This document shows positions 22,176-27,662 of a DNA stretch of 27,662 nt, in pieces. The number at the start of each line of letters is the position of its first letter. The first letter of the stretch is position 1. Source of the DNA: Rikenellaceae bacterium (GTDB taxonomy: Bacteria; Bacteroidota; Bacteroidia; Bacteroidales; UBA932). A program made the translations under genes and the position numbers. Under the pieces are notes generated by a model. That model saw nothing but the letters and a program-made list of their open reading frames with translations. It searched no databases and was not told the origin of the DNA. The stretch lies in assembly GCA_900767375.1 (NCBI GenBank), contig CAAFYX010000116.1, positions 1 through 27,662 of the forward strand, given 5' to 3'.

Positions 22176-23507
22176 ATGAGAATCGAGCTTTCAGGCCACT
22201 ACAGTGTAAGAAGATTGTTGGTTTCCGCAGTACCGTCCATCGTGATGATACTGGTGACTTCGCTGTACAGCATAGTGGACGGCGTGTTCGTATCGAACTT
22301 CGCCGGGACGACCCCCTTCGCGGCCCTCAACCTGATGTGGCCGGCCATGCAGGTGGTGACTGTCCTGGGACTGATGGTCGGCACCGGAGGCAGCGCACTG
22401 GTCTCCAAGACCAAAGGAGAGGGCGATGACAAAAAGGCGGACGCCATATTCAGCACCCTCGTCCGGTTCACGCTCCTCCTGGGAGTCATTATGGGGGCGC
22501 TTTTCTTCATCCTCACCCCCGAGATAGCCCGCTGGCTCGGAGCCGAAGGCGAACTCCTGCGCCAGAGCATCATCTATGCCCGCATCTGCATCTCCGTCGC
22601 CCCGGTTTTCATGGTCCAGATGGCCTTCAACTCCTTCTTCATGGCAGCGGAGAAGCCTCAGCTGGGCACGGCCCTGTCCATCGCCTCCGGCATAACCAAC
22701 ATAATTGTGGACGCTGTCCTGATCGTCTGGCTCAAGATGGGCATCGCCGGAGCAGCTATCGGCACCGCGTCGGGAATGGCGGTCGGCGGCCTTTACCCGA
22801 TATTTTACTTCTCATCGAAGAGGAACAGCTCATCCCTGCATCTCGTTAAGAACACCGCGGAATTCAGACACGTCCTGAAAGCCTGCTCCAACGGGCTCTC
22901 CGAGTATGTCGGAAACATCGCGCTGAGCGTCGTGAGCATCTGCTACAATGTCCAGCTGATGAAATACCTCGGCGAGAACGGTGTCTCTGTCTATGGCATC
23001 CTGATGTATCTGGGATTCGCCTTCGCATCCCTTTTCATCGGCTACAACATAATGGCGACCCCGGTCATCGGCTACAATTACGGAGCCGGCAACAGGGCTG
23101 AACTGAAGAGCCTTCTTAACAAGAGCATGGGAATCGTGCTGACCACGGGAATCCTCCTCGCAGGCATCGTCACAGCCCTCGCCCGTCCGCTCGCCACAAT
23201 CTTCGTAAGCTACGATCCCGAGCTTCTGGACCTCGCCGTCCGCGCCATCCGCATCTACTTCATCAGCTTCACTATCTGCGGGATCAATATGTTCACCTCA
23301 GCCTGGTTCACCGGCCTTAACAACGGCATAGTCTCCGCCGTAGCCGCTTTCACCAGAACCCTGGTGTTCGAGCTCGGCGCCGTCTTCGTCATCCCGGCCC
23401 TCTTCGGCATCGACGCCATCTGGGCGGCGGTGAACGTGGCCGAAGTCCTCGCGCTCATCCTCTCCGCCGCCCTCATCCTCGCTTTCCGCAGAAGATACGG
23501 GTATTAG
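22176..23507 (+). CDS. MATE-family multidrug exporter
   Basis: This is an inner-membrane, cation-coupled drug or metabolite exporter with 12 predicted membrane segments in two halves. From ATG 22176 (MRIELSGHYSVRRLL) the protein has 443 residues, normal for the family. Signatures include VPSIVMILVTSLYSIVDGVF, the first-half GLMVGTGGSALVSKTKGEGD loop, MVQMAFNSFFMAAEKPQ, and the second-half GYNIMATPVIGYNYGAGN. An earlier TTG at 22164 is inside the -7 box and is rejected. It has its own strong promoter, so it need not be co-transcribed with the AraC gene, but the neighbourhood forms an efflux island. Substrate unknown. Confidence 0.92.
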   Translation: MRIELSGHYSVRRLLVSAVPSIVMILVTSLYSIVDGVFVSNFAGTTPFAALNLMWPAMQVVTVLGLMVGTGGSALVSKTKGEGDDKKADAIFSTLVRFTLLLGVIMGALFFILTPEIARWLGAEGELLRQSIIYARICISVAPVFMVQMAFNSFFMAAEKPQLGTALSIASGITNIIVDAVLIVWLKMGIAGAAIGTASGMAVGGLYPIFYFSSKRNSSSLHLVKNTAEFRHVLKACSNGLSEYVGNIALSVVSICYNVQLMKYLGENGVSVYGILMYLGFAFASLFIGYNIMATPVIGYNYGAGNRAELKSLLNKSMGIVLTTGILLAGIVTALARPLATIFVSYDPELLDLAVRAIRIYFISFTICGINMFTSAWFTGLNNGIVSAVAAFTRTLVFELGAVFVIPALFGIDAIWAAVNVAEVLALILSAALILAFRRRYGY

Positions 23508-23529
23508 GCAATTTTTTTCGTATATTGCA

Positions 23530-23546
23530 AGGGTATTAACAACCCT
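23530..23546 (+). other. Short hairpin immediately upstream of the esterase start
   Basis: AGGGT (23530-23534) and ACCCT (23542-23546) can pair, extended by GC/GC across a one-base bulge, ending three bases before the ATG at 23550. A weak -7-like TATATTGC lies at 23521-23528. It might modulate translation initiation, but the stem is short. Confidence 0.3.
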
Positions 23547-23549
23547 GCT

Positions 23550-24728
23550 ATGACCAAGAAACTGACTCTCGCAGCGCTTTCGCTGCTCCTTGCACTGCCG
23601 GCTATGGCCCAGCAGTCCAACGTAAACCTCAGCTACAACCCCCAGAAAGACACCGAAGGCCTCATCCCTTTCAGCGCCAGCCTCAATTCCCCTCAGGTCA
23701 ACGACGACCATACCGTCGTATTCCGCCTCAGGGCACCCAGGGCGGAATCCGTCGCCCTCTCCGGTGCCATGACCACCGTCATGGGCGTCCGCGGGAACAT
23801 CCCTTTCACCAAGGGTGAGGACGGCATCTGGACCCTCACCATCGGTCCTCTCCCGGTCGACATGTACCAGTACAACATCGTCGTGGACGGCGTCAGCATG
23901 GCTGACCCTAACAACACCTACGCCGCCTTCACCGCCATGCCTCCATACAGCGAGCTCATCGTACACGGCGACAGCCCTATGTGGTGGGACGCCAAGGAGG
24001 ATGTCCCTCACGGCTCCATCACACGTCACATCTACTACAGCCCTGTGACCCAGGGTGAGCGCGAAATCTACGTCTACACACCTCCTCAGTACAATCCGAA
24101 GAAGAAATACCCTATCCTCTACCTGATGGGCGGCAGCGGCGAGCTCCCTTCCAACTGGATGTATGACGGCCGCGTGAACTTCATCATGGACAACCTCCTC
24201 GCCGAAGGCAAGGCCGAGCCGATGATCATCGCCATCGTGAACAACCAGGTCATCCACCGCAACCACCCTCAGCACGAGAAACTGACGTTCGACATAATGG
24301 AGCGCGAATACCGCGAAGCCGTCATCCCATTCATCGACAGCCACTACAGGACCATCGCCAATCCTCACGGCCGCGCCATCTCAGGCCTGTCGATGGGCGG
24401 CCGCCACACCATCTTCGTCGGCCTCAACTCCCTGGACCTCTTCGCCAATTTCGGCGTGCTCAGCGCAGGTGACGCCACAGCCGAGAAGACCCTCGAGAAG
24501 TTCCTCAACGACCCTCAGGCCAATGACAAAGTGGACTACCTCTTCGTCGGCCAGGGCGGCGCCGAAGAGAAAGGAATGTTCAATATGCGCGTGAAGGGCT
24601 TCAGAGACGCCCTCGACAACCACGGCATCGAATACGATTACTACTGCGCCGGCGTTGCCGGCCACGACTGGTCCACCTGGAGGCGTCTGCTCTATGAAAG
24701 ATTCCTCCCTAACCTCTGGAAGAAATAA
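23550..24728 (+). CDS. Secreted CE1-like esterase with N-terminal E-set domain (feruloyl-esterase type)
   Basis: This alpha/beta-hydrolase family often removes feruloyl or acetyl groups from plant polysaccharides. Its 392 residues start with a signal peptide ending PAMAQQ. An immunoglobulin-like E-set/CBM48-like domain follows at about 45-125 (FRLRAPRAESVALSGAM ... YQYNIVVDGV), then the esterase domain from about 155 (GEREIYVYTPPQYNPKKKYP). Predicted nucleophile is Ser281 in AISGLSMGGRHT and predicted His is His372 in AGHDWSTWRR; the acid residue was not assigned with certainty. The oxyanion-loop segment reads YLMGGSGE instead of the more common YLxHGxGG, a small deviation. Proline is mostly CCT, as in the arabinose operon. 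Substrate is unproven. Confidence 0.85.
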   Translation: MTKKLTLAALSLLLALPAMAQQSNVNLSYNPQKDTEGLIPFSASLNSPQVNDDHTVVFRLRAPRAESVALSGAMTTVMGVRGNIPFTKGEDGIWTLTIGPLPVDMYQYNIVVDGVSMADPNNTYAAFTAMPPYSELIVHGDSPMWWDAKEDVPHGSITRHIYYSPVTQGEREIYVYTPPQYNPKKKYPILYLMGGSGELPSNWMYDGRVNFIMDNLLAEGKAEPMIIAIVNNQVIHRNHPQHEKLTFDIMEREYREAVIPFIDSHYRTIANPHGRAISGLSMGGRHTIFVGLNSLDLFANFGVLSAGDATAEKTLEKFLNDPQANDKVDYLFVGQGGAEEKGMFNMRVKGFRDALDNHGIEYDYYCAGVAGHDWSTWRRLLYERFLPNLWKK

Positions 24729-24733
24729 ATAAA

Positions 24734-24763
24734 AAAGTCCGGGGCCTCAAGACCCCGGACTTT
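24734..24763. terminator. Bidirectional intrinsic terminator between esterase and SDR genes
   Basis: A perfect 11-bp stem, AAAGTCCGGGG (24734-24744) with CCCCGGACTTT (24753-24763), has an 8-nt loop and T-rich 3' flanks on both strands. It serves the convergent esterase (ending 24728) and SDR (ending 24768) transcripts. Confidence 0.93.
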
Positions 24764-24767
24764 ATGT

Positions 24768-25607
24768 TTATACACCGCCGAAGGCGCTGTAGCCGCCGTC
24801 GACAGGGATGACTACACCCGTGACGAAGGAGGAGATGTCGCTCAGCAGATAAAGCATCGTGCCCACGAGGTCCTCCGGCTCGCCGAACTTGTGAGTAGGA
24901 GTGTTGGCGATGATCTTCTTTCCGCGAGGCTTGAGCTCGCCGGTCTTCTCGTCGGTGAGAAGGAAGCGGTTCTGATTAGTCAGGAAGAAGCCCGGGGCGA
25001 TGGCGTTGCAGCGGATGCCCACAGGAGCCACGTGCACAGCATACCACTGGGTGAAATTGTTGATGGAACCCTTGGCAGCGGAATATGCAGGGATCTTCGT
25101 CAACGGCCTGAAGGCGTTCATTGAAGAAATGTTGAGTACATTTCCCTTGCCGGCCTTTATCATATCCTCGGTGAACACCATTGTGGCGAGGAGCGTTCCC
25201 TTGAAGTTCAGGTCATACACGAACTGGAAGCCCTCTATATCGAGGCCGTAGAAGCTCTTCGACAGGTCGGTGTCCTGCTCCATCTGCTCCACCTCGCAGG
25301 TGGCCTTGGGAGAGTTGCCGCCGGCGCAGTTGATGAGGATGTCGATATTGCCCAGCTTGCTGTGTACCTCGTCGCGGGCGGCGAGCAGCGCCTCCTTGTC
25401 GAGGGTGCTGGCGCTGATGCCGATGCACTTGATGCCGAACTCCTTGGCCAGGGCCTCGCCCTTGGCCGGGTTGTCAGCGCTGCGGCTGATGACGGCGATG
25501 TTCACTCCGGCCTGTGCGAGGCCGCGGGTAAGGGCTGTTCCGAGAACGCCGAAACCGCCTGTGATGACGCAGTTGCGTCCTTTCAAATCATCGAAATTGT
25601 AATTCAT
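24768..25607 (-). CDS. uxuB: SDR-family oxidoreductase, probable fructuronate reductase / D-mannonate oxidoreductase
   Basis: This cytoplasmic NAD(P)-dependent dehydrogenase of 279 residues has the classical SDR plan: TGGFGVLG at 16-23 (nucleotide binding), NCAGG at 93-97, Asn134, Ser161/Ser162, Tyr175 and Lys179 (YSAAK), and the C-terminal VIPVDGGYSAFGGV. The 90-130 region has an insert (CEVEQMEQDTDLSKSFYGLD) typical of the SDR-type UxuB of Bacillus (YjmF) and Bacteroides. Reduction of D-fructuronate to D-mannonate is inferred from this likeness and from uxaE 21 bp upstream, whose product would be fructuronate. Other SDR substrates are possible; uxuA is not in the window. Confidence 0.75.
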   Translation of the reverse strand: MNYNFDDLKGRNCVITGGFGVLGTALTRGLAQAGVNIAVISRSADNPAKGEALAKEFGIKCIGISASTLDKEALLAARDEVHSKLGNIDILINCAGGNSPKATCEVEQMEQDTDLSKSFYGLDIEGFQFVYDLNFKGTLLATMVFTEDMIKAGKGNVLNISSMNAFRPLTKIPAYSAAKGSINNFTQWYAVHVAPVGIRCNAIAPGFFLTNQNRFLLTDEKTGELKPRGKKIIANTPTHKFGEPEDLVGTMLYLLSDISSFVTGVVIPVDGGYSAFGGV

Positions 25608-25628
25608 CTGGTTATAAGTTAAATGTGT

Positions 25629-26771
25629 CTATTCTGAAAAAAGTCTCTTTATGTGGCGCTCGCCGAGGTTGGCGGTGATCTGCGCCCCGATGACGTCGGT
25701 GTGCTTCTCGAGAGCCGGGTAGAACTCGTCGTCGAGCTCGGCGGCTATCTTGTAGCTGACGTGGATCAGCTGGCGGAACGACGGGTTGTAGAGAGGGTCG
25801 GCCTGGTTGTGGCGCATCGTGCGCGCATAGGTCTCGGCATCCCATTTCTCCACTTCCTCCGGTGAAGGGAGCTTGGCCACATCGATGTCGATCACGGTGG
25901 CGTAAGGGACGGTCAGTTCCTCCATACGGCCGAGGGCATTGACATAGATCTTCTTGGCCAGGGCGAGGGCTGCAGGGTCCGCGACGGCAAGGCCGATGTT
26001 CTCTTCGAGCCAGGTGGTGCCGGCGGTCTTGATATGGATGCCGGCGTCATACTTGCGGATCAGGCGGCCCATTATCGGGTAGATGCTGAACTTGTCGGAG
26101 CCGGAATGGATGGAGAGCTTCAGGTTCTCCGGCAGGCCGTACTCCTTCACGCACTCGGCGATGACCTGGAGGTCCTGCTCGAACTCCTTCTCGAAGAGGG
26201 CGAGGTCGCCGACATAGTCGACACCCTTGTTGAAGCGGCCGGTGAACTTAGGGGCTATGGTCTGGAGAGGAACGTTCTCGGCGGCGAGTTCCTTGAGGAT
26301 GAAGCGGAGCTCCTCAGGGGTCTGGGCATTGTCCACCTCGTCCATCGACACTTCCGTGACGAAGTTGTCCGCGCCCTTGCGCTCGGCGATGTAGCGGTAG
26401 ATCTTGCCCGCTTCCTTGATGGCCGGAAGGAACCTCTCCTCGACGGAGCCGGTCTTGCCGATGTAGTCGGCCACGTCGATGGTGAAGAAGTCGGAGGCTT
26501 CGATGAAGCGGTCGACGTTGCTGAGATTGATGTGGTCGGCGTCGACGAAGTACTGGTCATTGTAGCCGAGGGCGGCGACGGCTGCGTCAGCCTCCTTGCG
26601 GGTCTCCATAGGCTCCGTGCCCACGATCTGATGCTCGCGGTTGGACTTGTTCCAGACAGGGACGAAGTGCACTCCGAACTCCTGCTCGGCCTGGATGAGG
26701 GCCTTGAGCTGGTTGACCCCTTCGTGCGCGAAGCGGTCACCTATGCCGAATGAGTATTTTCCTATTTTCAT
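25629..26771 (-). CDS. uxaE: Probable tagaturonate epimerase UxaE
   Basis: UxaE, first described from Thermotoga maritima, epimerises D-tagaturonate to D-fructuronate, merging the galacturonate and glucuronate routes. The 380-residue protein has no signal peptide or membrane segment. Recognisable segments are MKIGKYSFGIGDRFAHEG, VPVWNKSNREHQIVGTEP, YFVDADHINLSNVDRFIEAS, LSIHSGSDKFSIYPIMGRLI and AGIHIKTAGTTWLEEN; the Asp/His/Ser clusters suit a metal-dependent TIM-barrel enzyme. It is shorter than the Thermotoga protein as I recall it (about 480), so it may be a compact subgroup. It lies 6 bp after gnd and 21 bp before the SDR, all apparently one transcript. Assignment is by recalled similarity. 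Confidence 0.65.
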   Translation of the reverse strand: MKIGKYSFGIGDRFAHEGVNQLKALIQAEQEFGVHFVPVWNKSNREHQIVGTEPMETRKEADAAVAALGYNDQYFVDADHINLSNVDRFIEASDFFTIDVADYIGKTGSVEERFLPAIKEAGKIYRYIAERKGADNFVTEVSMDEVDNAQTPEELRFILKELAAENVPLQTIAPKFTGRFNKGVDYVGDLALFEKEFEQDLQVIAECVKEYGLPENLKLSIHSGSDKFSIYPIMGRLIRKYDAGIHIKTAGTTWLEENIGLAVADPAALALAKKIYVNALGRMEELTVPYATVIDIDVAKLPSPEEVEKWDAETYARTMRHNQADPLYNPSFRQLIHVSYKIAAELDDEFYPALEKHTDVIGAQITANLGERHIKRLFSE

Positions 26772-26777
26772 ATGGTC

Positions 26778-27662
26778 CTATGCGTTATAAGTCGTAGAGA
26801 TGGTGTCGCCGCCGTGACCGGTCCAGTTTGTATGGAAGAACTCCCCGCGAGGACGGTCGGTGCGCTCGTAGGTGTGAGCGCCGAAGAAGTCGCGCTGGGC
26901 CTGGAGGAGGTTGGCAGGCAGGCGTGAGCAGCGGTAGCCGTCGTAGTACTGGAGTCCTGCGGTCATGCATGGTGCAGGGACGCCGTTCTGCATTGCTGTG
27001 CAGAGGACGTTGCGCCAGCCCTGCTGGGCCTCGGCCATCTTCGCGCTGAAGAACGGGTCGAGGAGGATGTTGGCGATGTCAGGGTTGTTGTCGAAGGCTT
27101 CCTTGATCTTGCCGAGGAACACGCTGCGGATGATGCAGCCGCCACGCCACATAAGGGCGATGCCGCCGTAGTTGAGGTTCCAGCCGTACTCCTTCGCGGC
27201 GGCGCGCATCAGGGCGTAACCCTGGGCGTAGGACACCACCTTGGCTGCGAAGAGGGCCTTGCGGAGGTCTTCGAGGAAAGCGGCGCGGTCGCCTGTAAAC
27301 TTCTGAGGCTTCGGGCCCTCGAGTATGCCGGAAGCGGCCACTCTCTCCTCCTTCTGGGCTGAGAGGCAGCGCGCGAACACGGACTCGCCGATAAGGGTCA
27401 GCGGAACTCCCTGGTCGAGGGCTGAGATGGCTGTCCACTTGCCGGTGCCCTTCTGGCCCGCAGTGTCGAGGATATAGTCGAGGACATATTTTCCGTCCTC
27501 GTCCTTCTTGGCGAGGATGTCCTTTGTGATGTCGATGAGGTATGAGTCGAGGTCGCCCTTGTTCCACTCGGCGAAGGTCTGATGCATCTCCTCGTTGGTC
27601 ATTCCGAGGATGTCCTTCATGATGTGGTAGCACTCGCAGATGAGCTGGATGTCACCGTACTC
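26778..27662 (-). CDS. gnd: 6-phosphogluconate dehydrogenase (decarboxylating), N-terminus beyond window edge
   Basis: Gnd oxidises 6-phosphogluconate to ribulose 5-phosphate and CO2 while reducing NADP+. About 294 residues are visible, from EYGDIQLICECYHI through the helical C-terminal domain; the Rossmann domain and first catalytic residues (about 180 residues) lie beyond the edge. Strong family motifs are LDTAGQKGTGKWT, VPLTLIGESVFARCLSAQKEER, ALMWRGGCIIRSVFLGKI and YERTDRPRGEFFHTNWTG. It runs 6 bp ahead of uxaE. The promoter and any partner zwf/pgl genes are outside the window. Whether gnd is functionally tied to the hexuronate genes is inference. Confidence 0.95.
   Translation of the reverse strand, partial: EYGDIQLICECYHIMKDILGMTNEEMHQTFAEWNKGDLDSYLIDITKDILAKKDEDGKYVLDYILDTAGQKGTGKWTAISALDQGVPLTLIGESVFARCLSAQKEERVAASGILEGPKPQKFTGDRAAFLEDLRKALFAAKVVSYAQGYALMRAAAKEYGWNLNYGGIALMWRGGCIIRSVFLGKIKEAFDNNPDIANILLDPFFSAKMAEAQQGWRNVLCTAMQNGVPAPCMTAGLQYYDGYRCSRLPANLLQAQRDFFGAHTYERTDRPRGEFFHTNWTGHGGDTISTTYNA

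Noticed and set aside
23298..24368. Minus-strand frame of 356 codons spanning the end of MATE and most of the esterase
   Set aside because: It crosses two real plus-strand genes and has a Val/Asp/Gly/His-rich composition typical of antisense frames in GC-rich DNA.
26034..26753. Plus-strand frame of 239 codons opposite uxaE
   Set aside because: Composition (Leu/Glu/Asp/Val repeats) mirrors the antisense of uxaE; no domain or start context.
1..27662. CRISPR arrays, tRNA/rRNA genes, insertion sequences, phage genes, retrons or defence systems
   Set aside because: Both strands were read for regularly spaced repeats, terminal inverted repeats with transposase genes and RNA-gene hallmarks; none was seen.

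Overview
The window looks like a chromosomal segment of an uncultured or gut-type Bacteroidales (Bacteroidota) with moderately high GC. Three things point there: promoter-like TAnnTTTG -7 boxes (one with a TTTG box exactly 20 bp upstream), secreted glycosidases and lipoproteins of Bacteroidetes type (GH51, GH92, CE1-like esterase, lipoprotein mutarotase), and a single-operon arabinose pathway with a sodium/solute symporter and the long AraA/FGGY-type AraB. A genus cannot be named from this sequence. No tRNA, rRNA, IS element, CRISPR array or prophage gene was seen, and no gene-free stretch exceeds about 255 bp. All complete genes appear intact; only thiD (left edge) and gnd (right edge) are cut by the window.

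Layout. (1) Positions 1-3330, minus strand: thiamine salvage operon thiM-thiE-thiL-thiD, headed by a TPP riboswitch whose 3' strand contains the thiM Shine-Dalgarno-like sequence. (2) 3331-3502: divergent regulatory region. (3) 3503-12123, plus strand: tightly packed L-arabinose operon: secreted GH51 arabinofuranosidase, lipoprotein aldose 1-epimerase, SSS symporter, araD, araA, araB, closed by a hairpin terminator. (4) 12143-15070: large GH92 lipoprotein with C-terminal accessory domains, starting only 19 bp after that terminator. (5) 15076-16218, minus: guaD-xpt, a two-gene guanine-to-XMP salvage unit with its own promoter. (6) 16229-21077, minus: tolC-hlyD-ABC2 permease-ABC2 permease export operon without an ATPase gene. 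(7) 21221-24728, plus: divergent AraC-family regulator, a MATE exporter with a near-leaderless promoter, and a secreted CE1-like esterase, closed by a bidirectional terminator. (8) 24768-27662, minus: gnd (partial), tagaturonate epimerase uxaE and an SDR-type fructuronate/mannonate oxidoreductase.

How the genes work together. The arabinose block forms a complete route: arabinose is released outside the cytoplasm by GH51, its anomers are equilibrated by the lipoprotein mutarotase, it is imported by the symporter, and AraA, AraB and AraD convert it to D-xylulose 5-phosphate. The CE1-like esterase could remove acyl (for example feruloyl) groups from the same kind of plant polymer, but it lies 8 kb away and this link is inference. 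The SDR and UxaE together suggest a hexuronate route in which tagaturonate is epimerised to fructuronate and then reduced to mannonate, next to gnd, which makes NADPH. The AraC regulator most likely controls the divergent efflux operon.

No clearly new defence or mobile system was found. The points most worth checking are the ATPase-less ABC-2 export operon, the UxaE-SDR-gnd grouping, the near-leaderless MATE promoter, the GH92 gene placed directly behind a terminator, and a repeated GCACWATTGGT motif near the arabinose promoter.
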